Shown: piece after piece, positions 10,001 through 19,164 of the stretch
Layout: each line of letters opens with the position of its first letter
Position numbering within the stretch: position 1 is the first letter of the stretch
From: Bacteroidota bacterium
GTDB lineage: Bacteria > Bacteroidota > Ignavibacteria > UBA10030 > UBA8401
Length of the DNA: 64,000 bases
Assembly: GCA_008933835.1 (NCBI GenBank)
Contig: WBUG01000008.1
Location: 1 to 64,000 of the forward strand
Direction: 5' to 3'
Translations under genes and position numbers: made by a program
The notes under the pieces: model-generated
What the model was told of the DNA's origin: nothing
Seen by the model: only the letters and a program-made list of their open reading frames with translations
Database searches by the model: none

Positions 10001-11587
10001 CAGCTCATCTCGCCGCCGCCGCATCACGACATCTATTCCATCGAGGACCTGGCGCAGCTCATCTACGACCTGAAGCAGGTGAATCCCCGCGCGAAGATCT
10101 GCGTGAAGCTGGTGAGCGAGGCGGGAGTGGGGACCATCGCCGCCGGTGTGGCGAAGGCGGGGGCGGACATCATCCTCATCTCCGGACACGAAGGAGGGAC
10201 CGGCGCATCGCCGTGGAGCTCCATCAAGAACGCCGGCAGCTGCTGGGAGCTCGGCGTGGCGGAAGCGCAGCAGGTGCTGCAGCTGAACGGACTCCGTTCA
10301 CGCGTGACGCTGCGGACCGACGGCGGGTTCAAGACCGGACGCGACGTCCTCACCGGCGCGATGCTCGGGGCGGAGGAGTTCAACTTCGGCACGGCGGCGC
10401 TCGTCGCGGTCGGATGCAAGTACGTGCGGCAGTGCCATCTCAATACCTGTCCCGTCGGCATCGCCACGCAGGACGAAGCGCTGCGGCGGAAGTTCGACGG
10501 CACGCCCGAACAGCTCACCGCCTACCTCCGCGGCGTGGCGGAGGACGTGCGCGAACAGCTCGCCTCGCTCGGATACACGTCGCTCTCCGACGTCATCGGC
10601 CGGACGTCGCTGCTCGAGCAGCGGAGCGTGGAGGGACATCCGAAGGCGAACACGGTGGACCTCTCCGCCCTCATCGCGCCGCCGGACACGCGCGACCAGC
10701 GGCAGCACCGCATCGACCAGCGGGGCGAGCGCGCGGCGAAACCGCTGGACGACACCATCCTCGCCGATGCGGCGGACGCCGTGCGCGCGCGGGTGCCGGT
10801 GCGGCGGTCGTACCGCGTCCGCAACACGCACCGCTCGGTCGGCACGAAGCTCTCCGGACAGATCGCCTACCTGCACGGCGATGCGGGCCTGCCCGACGGG
10901 ACCATCGACCTGCGGTTCACCGGCAGCGCCGGACAGAGCTTCGGGGCGTTCCTGGTGAACGGTGTCCGCCTCACGCTCACCGGCGAGGCGAACGACTACG
11001 TGGGGAAGGGGATGGGGGGCGGCGAGATCGTGATCCTCCCCGGCGCCCGAAAGCGGGAGGCCGCGCTCAACATCATCGCCGGCAACACGGTGCTGTACGG
11101 CGCCACCGGCGGACGGACGTTCATCAACGGACGGGCGGGGGAACGCTTCGCCGTCCGGAACAGCGGCGCGCTCGCCGTCGTGGAGGGGATCGGCGACCAC
11201 GGCTGCGAGTACATGACGAACGGCACCGTGGTGGTGCTCGGCACCATCGGAAAGAACTTCGGCGCCGGCATGACCGGCGGCACCGCGTACCTGTTCGACG
11301 CGGACGGCAACGCGAAGGAGCGGGTGAACAAACAGCTCGTGACGCTCCACCGGCTGCACGACGAACAGGACGAGAAGTTCCTCCAGTCGGTCATCTTCCA
11401 GCATCTGGAGCTGACCGACAGCGCGCGGGCGGACGAGCTGCTGAAGGGATGGAAGGATTTCCGGTACAACGTCTGGAAGGTGGTCCCCACCGCCATGCTG
11501 CAGCGTCCGAAGGAGACCAACGACGCGCTCGACGCAGCGAAGGAGGATGAACCGGGCGACGATACGAACACACGAAAGGAACCATGA
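7049..11587 (+). CDS. gltB: Glutamate synthase, large subunit
   Basis: Glutamate synthase makes two glutamates from glutamine and 2-oxoglutarate. The 1512-residue protein has the class-II amidotransferase domain with Cys22 (EHDACGMGF), expected to become the N-terminal nucleophile after removal of a short propeptide. The central and FMN-binding domains follow (SGEGGED, HEGGTGASPWSSIKNAG). The 3Fe-4S cysteines lie in CKYVRQCHLNTCPVGIA, and the C-terminal GxGxG beta-helix domain is complete. The GTG start overlaps ilvN by 4 nt. No small subunit gltD is nearby, so the electron donor (NADPH via a distant GltD, or ferredoxin) cannot be told. Its place in the ilv operon would supply the amino donor for branched-chain transamination. 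Confidence 0.96.
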   Translation: MTDGAQRRRFPLYDPGFEHDACGMGFVAAIDGTRSRRVLSLALKGVCSVSHRGAVDADEQTGDGAGILTQLPHAMLKKAVRGLSAMLASDDELGAGVFFLPKESARFQRCRELIESVVRSRGVRILAWRTVPTDPYFLGEKAAATQPNLQQLLTARPAAMSADAYERTLYIIRKEIEQRAGEEGLELYAASFSSRTIVYKGLVTPAALEKFFLDLQDPEYATAIAVFHQRFSTNTFPKWELAHPFRMLAHNGEINTIQGNRNWTRAREAELRSDVWGDDIRFITPIVRPGGSDSAHLDNALEALTMSGRSVLHSMLMLVPEAWASSYRVEPYVRGFFEYHECFSEPWDGPAALVFTDGRTVAASLDRNGLRPARYAVTEDGLVILSSEAGAVEIADASVVRKGKLGPGQMIAVDTAAKSLVRDYDIKKGLSLQRPYGQWVKEHLYRLSEHVTSTERSAPAYGTEELLRLQVCNGYSAEELSLIFAPMAEEGKEPVGSMGDDAAIAVLSREPKLLPSYFRQQFAQVTNPPIDPIRERSVMSLTGKLGHRRNWFGETPEHAKLVQISSPFLFDNELAALTAIDDPAFRSATLSVLFPAAEGTAGAERRLEALCGEAERAADEGKFLIVLSDRGTDRDRAPLPMLLAVGAVHNHLIRARKRLKLSVVTETAEARDVHHMATLIGYGVNAVNPYLALQTVRRMTEAKGESEAAVERAFRNYRSAVEAGILKTMAKMGIALAGSYRGAQIFEALGLNAAVVEKYFTGTPTRIGGLGLHDILAETLERHRRAFDAANGALPERGEYKFKKNGETHAWSPDALRAMQQFRKGASRETYSHLAAALDRHEPVTLKDLMRFRPDRAPVPLDEVEPAEEIMKRFTTAAMSLGALSPETHEVIAVAMNRIGGKSNSGEGGEDPVRFRLRPDGDSANSAIKQIASARFGVTAEYLASAKELEIKMAQGAKPGEGGQLPAHKVSPHIARLRKSMPGIQLISPPPHHDIYSIEDLAQLIYDLKQVNPRAKICVKLVSEAGVGTIAAGVAKAGADIILISGHEGGTGASPWSSIKNAGSCWELGVAEAQQVLQLNGLRSRVTLRTDGGFKTGRDVLTGAMLGAEEFNFGTAALVAVGCKYVRQCHLNTCPVGIATQDEALRRKFDGTPEQLTAYLRGVAEDVREQLASLGYTSLSDVIGRTSLLEQRSVEGHPKANTVDLSALIAPPDTRDQRQHRIDQRGERAAKPLDDTILADAADAVRARVPVRRSYRVRNTHRSVGTKLSGQIAYLHGDAGLPDGTIDLRFTGSAGQSFGAFLVNGVRLTLTGEANDYVGKGMGGGEIVILPGARKREAALNIIAGNTVLYGATGGRTFINGRAGERFAVRNSGALAVVEGIGDHGCEYMTNGTVVVLGTIGKNFGAGMTGGTAYLFDADGNAKERVNKQLVTLHRLHDEQDEKFLQSVIFQHLELTDSARADELLKGWKDFRYNVWKVVPTAMLQRPKETNDALDAAKEDEPGDDTNTRKEP

Positions 11588-12012
11588 TGAGAACGTTCTT
11601 CCTGTCCTGTTTTTTCCTTCTCCTCACCGGCACGGGCGCGGCGCAGACGCCGATGACCGTCCGCATCGACGGATTGCGGAACACCGACGGCCAGGTGATG
11701 GCGTTCCTCTTCGACAATGCGGACGACTTCCCGACCAAGCGCGATCGCGCGTTCCGTTCGGCGAAGACGGCTGTGAGCGGAACCTCCATGACGCTGCGGT
11801 TCGACGACGTCCCCGCCGGCACGTACGGCGTGGCGGTCTACCACGACGAGAACGCGAACGACAAGATGGACCGGAGCTGGTACGGTATGCCGAAGGAGGG
11901 GTACGGCGCTTCCAACGACGCCACCGGCACGTTCGGTCCCCCGAAGTTCAAGGATGCGCAGTTCCCCTTCCGGAACGCGCAGGACACGGTCAGGATCATC
12001 ATCCACTATTAA
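11584..12012 (+). CDS. DUF2141 family secreted protein
   Basis: A 142-residue protein with a signal peptide (about residues 1-20, hydrophobic core FLSCFFLLLTGTGAA, likely cut after AAQ). A small beta-rich DUF2141-type domain follows, recognisable from GQVMAFLFDNADDF and AVYHDENANDKMD. The Asp/Asn-rich loop could bind metal, but that is inference. Family function is unknown. It overlaps the gltB stop by 4 nt (ATGA) and is followed closely by ilvC, so an exported protein is translationally coupled inside a cytoplasmic biosynthesis operon, which is odd. Confidence 0.8.
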   Translation: MMRTFFLSCFFLLLTGTGAAQTPMTVRIDGLRNTDGQVMAFLFDNADDFPTKRDRAFRSAKTAVSGTSMTLRFDDVPAGTYGVAVYHDENANDKMDRSWYGMPKEGYGASNDATGTFGPPKFKDAQFPFRNAQDTVRIIIHY

Positions 12013-12034
12013 CCATCACGCCCGGAGAACACCC

Positions 12035-13093
12035 ATGGCTCAGATCAATTTCGGCGGCACGGTCGAAGAGGTCGTCACCCGCGAAGAATATCCCCTCGAC
12101 AAAGCGAAGGCCTTCCTGAAGAACGAAACGGTGGCCATCATCGGCTACGGTCCGCAGGGGTACGGACAGTCCCTCAACATGCGCGACAACGGCATCAACG
12201 TCATCGTCGGGCAGCGCAAGGGGGGCAAGGGATGGGACGACGCGGTGCGGGACGGATGGGTGGAGGGGAAGAACCTGTTCTCGGACATCGAAGAGGCGGT
12301 GCGGAAGGGGACCATCGTCCAGTACCTGCTCTCCGACGCCGGCCAGAAGCAGCAGTGGAGCACGGTGAAGCGGAACCTGCGGGCGGGACAGGCGCTCTAC
12401 TTCTCGCACGGATTCTCCGTGGTGTTCAAGGAGCAGACCGGCGTCGTTCCTCCGGCCGACGTTGACGTCATCCTCTGCGCGCCGAAGGGGAGCGGACGGA
12501 CGGTGCGGTCGAACTACCTCGAGGGGAGCGGAATCAACGCGAGCTTCGCGGTGTTCCAGGACGCCACCGGAAAGGCGCGGGAGCGCGCCGTCGCGTGCGG
12601 CATCGCCATCGGGTCCGGCTACCTCTTCCCGACGACGTTCGAGAAGGAGGTGCTGAGCGACCTCACCGGCGAGCGCGGCGTACTGATGGGGGCCATCGCG
12701 GGACTGATGAAGGCGCAGTACGACGTGCTGCGCTCCATGGGGCATTCGCCGAGCGAGGCGTTCAACGAGACGGTGGAGGAGGCGACGCAGAGCCTGTATC
12801 CCCTCGTCGGGAGGCACGGCATGGACTGGATGTTCGGCGCCTGCTCCGTCACCGCGCAGCGCGGCGCGCTGGACTGGGCGAAGAAGTTCGAGGCGGCGAA
12901 CCGTCCCTTGTTCGAGCTGCTCTACCGGGACGTGCAGTACGGCGTGGAGACGAAGCGCGTGCTCGATTCCACCAGCGCCGCGGACTACCGCGACACGCTG
13001 CAGAAGGAGCTCGACGAGATCCGGAACTCCGAAATGTGGCAGGCGGGAGCGGCGGTGCGCGGGCTCCGTCCGGAGAACTGGGGCAAGAAGTGA
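12035..13093 (+). CDS. ilvC: Ketol-acid reductoisomerase
   Basis: IlvC converts acetolactate or acetohydroxybutyrate to the dihydroxy acid using Mg2+ and NAD(P)H. The 352-residue product has the nucleotide-binding motif GYGPQGYGQSLN near residue 35 and the metal-binding C-terminal domain (NETVEEATQSLYP). It is longer than the common 330-residue form and begins MAQINFGGTVEEVVTREE, resembling the variant found in Bacteroidota. The ATG at 12035 was chosen because upstream codons are not conserved and GGAG lies about 10 nt before it. Confidence 0.96.
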   Translation: MAQINFGGTVEEVVTREEYPLDKAKAFLKNETVAIIGYGPQGYGQSLNMRDNGINVIVGQRKGGKGWDDAVRDGWVEGKNLFSDIEEAVRKGTIVQYLLSDAGQKQQWSTVKRNLRAGQALYFSHGFSVVFKEQTGVVPPADVDVILCAPKGSGRTVRSNYLEGSGINASFAVFQDATGKARERAVACGIAIGSGYLFPTTFEKEVLSDLTGERGVLMGAIAGLMKAQYDVLRSMGHSPSEAFNETVEEATQSLYPLVGRHGMDWMFGACSVTAQRGALDWAKKFEAANRPLFELLYRDVQYGVETKRVLDSTSAADYRDTLQKELDEIRNSEMWQAGAAVRGLRPENWGKK

Positions 13094-13122
13094 CGACGGC
13101 GGTTCAATAACCAACCACGGAC

Positions 13123-14724
13123 ATGTCCACGACCATCCGCATCTACGACACCACGCTCCGCGACGGCACGCAGGGGGAGGAGGTCTCCTTCTCCGCCGAG
13201 GACAAGGTGAAGATCGCCCGGCGCCTCGACGCGTTCGGCATCGACTACATCGAAGGGGGCTGGCCCGGTTCGAATCCGAAGGACATGGAGTTCTTCGAGA
13301 AGATCCGCGCCGTGCCGCTGACGCACGCGAAGGTGGCGGCGTTCGGCAGCACGCGCCGCGCGAAGAATCCGGTGGAGGAGGACGCGAACATCCGCGCCCT
13401 GCTCGCCGCCGGCACGCCCGTGGTGACCATCTTCGGCAAGACGTGGCTGCTGCATGTGAAGGAGGCGCTGCAGATCACCGAGGAGGAGAACCTGGAGCTC
13501 ATCGCCGACTCCGTCGCCTACCTGAAGAAGAACGGCAAGGAAGTGGTGTACGACGCGGAGCATTTCTTCGACGGCCACAGGTCCGACGCCGGGTACGCGA
13601 TGCGGACGCTGGAGGCGGCGCAGGAGGCCGGGGCGGACGTCATCGTCCTGTGCGACACCAACGGCGGCACGATGCCATGGGAGGTGGAGGCAGCGGTGCG
13701 CGGTGTCATCGCCCGTCTCCGGGTGCCGGTGGGCATCCATACGCACAACGACTGCGAGCTCGGCGCGGCCAACACGCTGGCGGCCGTACGGGCCGGCGCG
13801 GTGCACGTGCAGGGGACGATGAACGGGTTCGGCGAGCGGTGCGGCAACGCCAACCTCTGCTCCATCATCCCCACGCTGCAGCTCAAGATGGGGTACGACA
13901 TCGCCGGCGACCGGCTGCGGTCCCTCACCGACCTCTCCCGCACCGTGAGCGAGCTGGCGAACCTGAAGCACCGCAAGAACCTCCCCTTCGTGGGGGAGAG
14001 CGCGTTCGCCCACAAGGGGGGCGTGCACGTGAGCGCGGTGATGAAGACGCCGGTGACGTACGAGCACATCCCGCCCGAGAGCGTCGGCAACGCCCGCCGC
14101 GTGCTGGTGTCCGACCTCTCCGGCAAGAGCAACGTCCTCTACAAAGCGACCGAACTCGGCCTCACCCTCGACGAGCGCTCTCCCGCCGCCCAGAAGGTGG
14201 TGGAGGAGATCAAGGAGATGGAGCACTACGGCTACCGGTTCGAGGACGCCGAAGGCTCCTTCGAACTGCTCATCAAGAAGCACACCGGCGAACTGACGAA
14301 ACTGTTCGAGCTCGAGCGGTTCAAGATCAGCATCCATAAGGACTCGCACGACGCCGAAGCGCGGAGCGAAGCGCTCATCAAGGTGCGCGTGGGGGACGAG
14401 ACGGAGATCACGGCGGCGGAGGGGAACGGTCCCGTCAACGCCATGGACACGGCGCTGCGCAAGGCGCTGGAGCGGTTCTACCCGCAGCTGCGCGACATCC
14501 AGCTGACCGACTACAAGGTGCGCGTGCTCGACTCGCAGAACGCGACCGCCGCGAAAGTGCGCGTCCTCATCGAGACGAAGAACGGTCACTCGTCGTGGAA
14601 CACGGTCGGCGTCTCGTCGGACGTCGTCGAAGCGAGCTGGAAGGCGCTGGTGGACAGCGTCACGTACCATCTGTTGAAGCACACCCAACCATCACTCAAC
14701 CGTAAAGGCACCGCTACCGTATGA
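13123..14724 (+). CDS. cimA: (R)-citramalate synthase, CimA family
   Basis: CimA condenses acetyl-CoA with pyruvate to citramalate, giving 2-oxobutyrate for isoleucine without threonine deaminase. The 533 residues show the HMGL-like TIM barrel with [16 protein letters not shown] at the N-terminus, the metal-binding [12 protein letters not shown] segment and [13 protein letters not shown], then the C-terminal LeuA-type dimerisation/regulatory domain. DGTQGEE, rather than the DGEQSPG of LeuA, marks the CimA-type clade. It lies between ilvC and aroF, and its stop overlaps the aroF start by 4 nt. Confidence 0.93.
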   Translation: MSTTIRIYDTTLRDGTQGEEVSFSAEDKVKIARRLDAFGIDYIEGGWPGSNPKDMEFFEKIRAVPLTHAKVAAFGSTRRAKNPVEEDANIRALLAAGTPVVTIFGKTWLLHVKEALQITEEENLELIADSVAYLKKNGKEVVYDAEHFFDGHRSDAGYAMRTLEAAQEAGADVIVLCDTNGGTMPWEVEAAVRGVIARLRVPVGIHTHNDCELGAANTLAAVRAGAVHVQGTMNGFGERCGNANLCSIIPTLQLKMGYDIAGDRLRSLTDLSRTVSELANLKHRKNLPFVGESAFAHKGGVHVSAVMKTPVTYEHIPPESVGNARRVLVSDLSGKSNVLYKATELGLTLDERSPAAQKVVEEIKEMEHYGYRFEDAEGSFELLIKKHTGELTKLFELERFKISIHKDSHDAEARSEALIKVRVGDETEITAAEGNGPVNAMDTALRKALERFYPQLRDIQLTDYKVRVLDSQNATAAKVRVLIETKNGHSSWNTVGVSSDVVEASWKALVDSVTYHLLKHTQPSLNRKGTATV

Positions 14725-15734
14725 TCATCGTTCTGAAACCCGCCGCCACCAAGGACCAGTACCAGCACATCATCGACCGCGTGCAGGAGTACGGCTTCAA
14801 ACCGCATCCCATCGTGGGAGAGGAGCGCACCGTCATCGCCTGCATCGGCGACGAACGGGACAAGGCGCAGCTCCAGCAATTGGAATCGCTCGACTACGTC
14901 GAGAGCGTGATGCCCATCCTGAAGCCGTACAAGCTCGCCAGCAAGGAATCGAAGCCCCGCACCGTCGTGAAGGTGGGAGGGGTGGAGATCGGGGGCTCGG
15001 GCTTCGTGGTGATGGCGGGCCCGTGCTCCGTCGAGACGCGGGAGCAGATCCTGCTCAGCGCGCGGCAGGTGAAGCAGGCCGGCGCCCACATCCTGCGCGG
15101 CGGTGCGTTCAAGCCGCGCACCTCGCCGTACTCGTTCCAGGGACTGGAAGAGGAGGGGCTGAAGTACATGGCGGAGGCGCGCGACGAGACCGGACTGCCG
15201 TTCGTCACCGAGGTCATCCAGCCGGGCGACGTGGCGCTCATCGAGCGGTACGCGGACATGTTCCAGATCGGCGCGCGCAACATGCAGAACTTCGCGCTGC
15301 TGAAGGAGGTGGGGCGCGCGAAGAAGCCGGTGCTCCTCAAGCGCGGCATGTCCAGCACGTACAAGGAGCTGCTGATGTCCGCCGAGTACATCATGTCGCA
15401 GGGGAACTACGCCGTGGTGCTGTGCGAGCGGGGCATCCGCACGTTCGAGGACTACACGCGGAACACGTTCGACCTCGCGGCGGTGCCGGCGCTGAAGGAG
15501 CTCTCGCACCTTCCGGTGATCGTGGACCCGAGCCACGGCACCGGCGTGCGCAGCCTCATCCCGCCGATGGCGAAGGCGGCCGTCCCGTCCGGGGCGGACG
15601 GCCTCATCATCGAGGTGCATCCGAACCCCGAGAAGGCCTTCTCCGACGGCGCGCAGTCGCTCACGCCGGAGCAGTTCGGCGGACTGATGGCGGACCTCCG
15701 CCGCTACGCCCCGCTGGAGAACCGAACGCTGTAA
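14721..15734 (+). CDS. aroF: 3-deoxy-7-phosphoheptulonate (DAHP) synthase, AroF type
   Basis: It catalyses the first step of the shikimate pathway, phosphoenolpyruvate plus erythrose-4-phosphate to DAHP. At 337 residues it is the I-beta type with an N-terminal ferredoxin-like domain (about residues 1-70), which carries feedback control in the Thermotoga enzyme. The barrel shows [41 protein letters not shown] and DPSHGTG. Its ATG overlaps the cimA stop, so an aromatic-pathway entry enzyme is coupled to branched-chain genes. No other aromatic gene is in the window. Confidence 0.95.
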   Translation: MIIVLKPAATKDQYQHIIDRVQEYGFKPHPIVGEERTVIACIGDERDKAQLQQLESLDYVESVMPILKPYKLASKESKPRTVVKVGGVEIGGSGFVVMAGPCSVETREQILLSARQVKQAGAHILRGGAFKPRTSPYSFQGLEEEGLKYMAEARDETGLPFVTEVIQPGDVALIERYADMFQIGARNMQNFALLKEVGRAKKPVLLKRGMSSTYKELLMSAEYIMSQGNYAVVLCERGIRTFEDYTRNTFDLAAVPALKELSHLPVIVDPSHGTGVRSLIPPMAKAAVPSGADGLIIEVHPNPEKAFSDGAQSLTPEQFGGLMADLRRYAPLENRTL

Positions 15735-15761
15735 GGACACGAACCCGACACCGAGACGACC

Positions 15762-17318
15762 ATGAACGACCGAGTGTACATCTTCGACACCACGCTGCGC
15801 GACGGGGAGCAGTCCCCGGGCTGCAGCATGAACTTCAACGAGAAGATCCGCATGGCGCGCCAGCTGGAACGGCTCCGGGTGGACGTCATCGAGGCGGGGT
15901 TCCCCATCGCCAGTGAGGGGGACTTCGAATCGGTGCGCGAGATCGCGCGGCAGGTGCGCTCGTGCACCATCGCGGGGCTCAGCCGCGCGAACAAGGGGGA
16001 CATCGACCGCGCGTGGGAGGCGCTGAAGCACGCCGCGAAGCCGCGCATCCACACCTTCATCGCGACGTCGGACATCCACCTGAAGTACAAGCTGAAGAAG
16101 TCGCGCGAGGAGGTGCTCGACGCCGCCGTCGCCGCCGTGCGCCTGGCGAAGTCGTACTGCGAGGACGTGGAGTTCTCGTGCGAGGACGCCTCCCGCAGCG
16201 ACATCGACTACCTCTGTCAGGTGGTCGAGGCGGTCATCGCCGAGGGGGCGACCGTCATCAACATCCCGGACACGGTCGGGTACGCCATCCCGGACGATTA
16301 CGGCACCATCATGCGCTCCCTCGTGGAGCGGGTCCCGAACATCGGCACGGTCGTCCTGAGCGCGCACTGCCACAACGACCTCGGCATGGCGGTGGCCAAC
16401 TCGCTGGCCGCGGTGATGAACGGCGCGCGGCAGATCGAGTGCACGGTGAACGGCATCGGCGAGCGGGCCGGCAACGCGTCCCTCGAGGAGATCGCGATGG
16501 CCGTCCGCACGCGCGGCGAGGCGCTCAAGGTCCGCACGAACATCGACACGGAGGAGATCTACCGCTCCAGCAAGCTGCTCGTCTCGCTCACCGGCATGCA
16601 CATCCAGCGCAACAAGGCGGTGGTGGGGGACAACGCGTTCGCGCACGAGGCGGGCATCCATCAGGACGGGATGCTGAAGAACTCCATCACCTACGAGATC
16701 ATGACGCCGCAGAGCGTCGGCATCAAGCACAGCACGCTCGTGCTCGGCAAGCACAGCGGACGGCACGCCCTGAAGCAGCGCTACCAGGAGCTCGGCTACA
16801 ACCTGTCGGCGGAGGAGCTGGACAAGGCGTACGCCGTCTTCACGAAGGTCGCCGACGAGAAGAAGCAGGTGTTCGACGACGACCTCGTCGCCATCCTGCA
16901 GGACGAACTTTCCAACCTTGATGAGACGTACACGCTCTCCACCTTCCAGGTCACCAGCGGGCTCAACCTGGTGCCGACGGCGACGGTCGGGCTGAAGAAG
17001 GGGGAGGAGTCGTTCCAGGACTCCGCCACCGGCGACGGTCCGGTGGACGCGGCGTACCGCGCCATCGAGCGCATCACCGGCATCGGCGTGGAGCTGCTCG
17101 ACTACTCCATCAAGTCGGTCTCCTGGGGACGCGACGCCATCGGCGAGGTCTTCGTGAAGATCGCCATCGACGGCTACGTCTTCAACGGCCGCTCCGCCAG
17201 CACGGACGTCATCACCGGCAGCGTGAAGGCGTACCTGAACGCCATCAACCACGCCGTCAGCGCGCGGTACCGCAAGGACCGCGACCCGTCCGTCCGTCAG
17301 GAGGCGCAGGCGGTCTGA
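15762..17318 (+). CDS. leuA: 2-isopropylmalate synthase
   Basis: LeuA makes 2-isopropylmalate from 2-oxoisovalerate and acetyl-CoA, the committed step to leucine. The 518-residue length is normal. It has [17 protein letters not shown] at the N-terminus, metal ligands in [26 protein letters not shown], and the C-terminal allosteric domain where leucine binds. It begins 27 nt after aroF and precedes leuC by about 40 nt, so it is part of the same operon. Confidence 0.96.
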   Translation: MNDRVYIFDTTLRDGEQSPGCSMNFNEKIRMARQLERLRVDVIEAGFPIASEGDFESVREIARQVRSCTIAGLSRANKGDIDRAWEALKHAAKPRIHTFIATSDIHLKYKLKKSREEVLDAAVAAVRLAKSYCEDVEFSCEDASRSDIDYLCQVVEAVIAEGATVINIPDTVGYAIPDDYGTIMRSLVERVPNIGTVVLSAHCHNDLGMAVANSLAAVMNGARQIECTVNGIGERAGNASLEEIAMAVRTRGEALKVRTNIDTEEIYRSSKLLVSLTGMHIQRNKAVVGDNAFAHEAGIHQDGMLKNSITYEIMTPQSVGIKHSTLVLGKHSGRHALKQRYQELGYNLSAEELDKAYAVFTKVADEKKQVFDDDLVAILQDELSNLDETYTLSTFQVTSGLNLVPTATVGLKKGEESFQDSATGDGPVDAAYRAIERITGIGVELLDYSIKSVSWGRDAIGEVFVKIAIDGYVFNGRSASTDVITGSVKAYLNAINHAVSARYRKDRDPSVRQEAQAV

Positions 17319-17358
17319 TCACAACGGCATCCACACGAACGAACAGGGCGACACCACC

Positions 17359-18657
17359 ATGGGCATGACCATCACGGAAAAGATCCTCGCACGGCACTCC
17401 GGCAGAACGTCGGTCCGTCCCGGCGACAACGTCTGGGTCGACGTCGACGTACTGATGACGCACGACGTCTGCGGACCGGGCACCTTCGGCATCTTCAAGC
17501 GCGAGTTCGGCGCGGAGGCGAAGGTGTGGGACCGCGAAAAACTGGTGGTCATCCCGGACCACTACATCTTCACGAAGGACATGCACGCGAACCGCAACAT
17601 CCAGATCCTGCGCGACTTCGCGAAGGAGCAGGGACTGCCGCACTACTACGACGTCGGGACGGACCGCTACAAGGGGGTCTGCCACGTCGCGATGCCGGAG
17701 GAGGGTTTCACCCGTCCGGGCGAGGTGCTCTTCGGCACCGACTCGCACACCTGCACGGCCGGGGCGTTCGGCGAGTTCGCCACCGGCATCGGCAACACCG
17801 ATGCCGCGTTCATCCTCGGCACCGGCAAGCTGTGGGTGAAGGTCCCCGAGACGATGCAGTTCGTCTTCGAGGGGGAGATGCCGAAGTACCTGATGGCGAA
17901 GGACCTCATCCTGGCGGTCATCGGCCGCATCGGGGTGGACGGCGCCACGTACCGCGCGATGGACTTCGCCGGCTCCACCGTCGATGCGATGACGATGGAG
18001 GACCGGATGACCCTCTGCAACATGGTCATCGAGGCGGGGGGGAAGAACGGCGTCTGCACGCCGGACAGGACCACGACCGACTACGTGCGGGCGCGGACGG
18101 CGAAGGAGTTCGAATGCCACACGAACGACGGCGACGCACGGTACCACTCCGTGCACCGCTTCAACGTCGCGGAGATCGAGCCGACGGTGGCGAAGCCGCA
18201 TTCGCCCGACAACAAGGCGGCGGTGAGCGAGGTGGCGGGGACGCGGCTGGACCGCGCGTACATCGGCAGCTGCACCGGCGGAAAGGTGTCGGACTTCGTC
18301 GCGGCGGCGGAGGTGCTCTACGGCGAGAGGGTGCGCATCGACACGTTCATCGTGCCGGCCACCACGGACGTGGCGCGGGAGATCCGCACGCTGAAGGTGA
18401 AGGACAAGACCGTCATGCAGATCTTCGAAGAGGCGGGGTGCCGCATCGGCGAATCGTCCTGCGCGGCGTGCCTCGGCGGTCCGTCGGACACCTTCGGCCG
18501 TCTCAACGGCGCCGAGGTGTGCATCTCGTCCACCAACCGGAACTTCCCGGGACGGATGGGCTCCAAATCGTCGCAGGTGTACCTCGCATCGCCGTACACC
18601 GTCGCCGCATCGGCGGTGAAGGGGGTCATCACCAGTCCCCGCGAGTTCTTCGCGTAA
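17359..18657 (+). CDS. leuC: 3-isopropylmalate dehydratase, large subunit
   Basis: LeuC carries the 4Fe-4S cluster of the isomerase converting 2- to 3-isopropylmalate; it can also act on citramalate. The 432-residue length places it in the shorter LeuC group seen in archaea and many non-enteric bacteria. Cluster cysteines are visible in GSCTGGK and [10 protein letters not shown]; substrate-site motifs are VIPDHYIFT and [14 protein letters not shown]. It ends the first operon: a hairpin with a T-run follows directly. The partner leuD lies 0.5 kb away beyond panD. Confidence 0.95.
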   Translation: MGMTITEKILARHSGRTSVRPGDNVWVDVDVLMTHDVCGPGTFGIFKREFGAEAKVWDREKLVVIPDHYIFTKDMHANRNIQILRDFAKEQGLPHYYDVGTDRYKGVCHVAMPEEGFTRPGEVLFGTDSHTCTAGAFGEFATGIGNTDAAFILGTGKLWVKVPETMQFVFEGEMPKYLMAKDLILAVIGRIGVDGATYRAMDFAGSTVDAMTMEDRMTLCNMVIEAGGKNGVCTPDRTTTDYVRARTAKEFECHTNDGDARYHSVHRFNVAEIEPTVAKPHSPDNKAAVSEVAGTRLDRAYIGSCTGGKVSDFVAAAEVLYGERVRIDTFIVPATTDVAREIRTLKVKDKTVMQIFEEAGCRIGESSCAACLGGPSDTFGRLNGAEVCISSTNRNFPGRMGSKSSQVYLASPYTVAASAVKGVITSPREFFA

Positions 18658-18667
18658 CGCGGCGCCC

Positions 18668-18700
18668 GGGGAACAAAGATGCTGTTCCCCACCGATTTTT
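18668..18700 (+). terminator. Intrinsic terminator after leuC
   Basis: GGGGAAC (18668-18674) pairs with GTTCCCC (18684-18690), 9-nt loop, then ACCGATTTTT. It ends the ilvB-to-leuC transcript. Confidence 0.75.
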
Positions 18701-18704
18701 CCTG

Positions 18705-18712
18705 TATATTTG
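18705..18712 (+). promoter_or_regulatory. -10/-7 element for panD
   Basis: TATATTTG fits the Bacteroidota TAnnTTTG element and lies 33 nt before the panD ATG, directly after the terminator. No convincing -35 hexamer is seen. Confidence 0.45.
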
Positions 18713-18745
18713 GAGGGATTCTCCGGTCCATTCCACAGGAAGAAC

Positions 18746-19087
18746 ATGCGCTGGCTCATACGTTCCAAGATCCACAAAGCGACGGTCACCGAAGCGGACA
18801 TCAACTACGTCGGAAGCATCACCATCGATGAGGACCTCATCGACCGGACGGGGCTGATGGAGGGGGAGCGGGTGCTCGTCACGAGCAACTCCTCCGGCGC
18901 GCGGCTCGAAACGTACGTCATCCGCGGCAAGCGGGGCTCCGGCGTCATCTGCATGAACGGCGCCGCCGCCCATCTCATCAAGGAGGGGGAGGAGATCATC
19001 ATCATGGGGTTCGAACTGACGGACGCGCCGGTCGAGCCGAAGATGATCCTCGTGGACAAGAACAACAAGTTCATCCAGTACCTGTAA
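18746..19087 (+). CDS. panD: Aspartate 1-decarboxylase
   Basis: PanD makes beta-alanine from aspartate for pantothenate and coenzyme A. It is made as a proenzyme that self-cleaves at Gly-Ser to form a pyruvoyl cofactor. The 113-residue reading starts [18 protein letters not shown], with the cleavage site YVGS at Gly23-Ser24; INGAAA-type residues appear as MNGAAAH. The ATG at 18746 is chosen because longer upstream reading would include the promoter. It sits as a single gene between two terminators, splitting leuC from leuD. Confidence 0.95.
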   Translation: MRWLIRSKIHKATVTEADINYVGSITIDEDLIDRTGLMEGERVLVTSNSSGARLETYVIRGKRGSGVICMNGAAAHLIKEGEEIIIMGFELTDAPVEPKMILVDKNNKFIQYL

Positions 19088-19105
19088 CCGACGCATTTCA
19101 TCACG

Positions 19106-19147
19106 GGACCTTCGGGGCTGATGGATGCTCCGAAGGTCCTTCCATTT
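19106..19147 (+). terminator. Terminator after panD
   Basis: A 10-bp stem GGACCTTCGG (19106-19115)/CCGAAGGTCC (19130-19139) followed by TTCCATTTT. It separates panD from leuD, whose ATG is at 19165. Confidence 0.7.
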
Positions 19148-19164
19148 TCAGCGGAAGGATCGAC

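Noticed and set aside
4757-10189. A very long open frame (1810 codons) antisense to ilvB-ilvN-gltB
   Set aside because: It is a GC-rich shadow. The plus strand encodes three full, recognisable enzymes, and the antisense translation is low-complexity Arg/His/Glu/Ala without any domain.
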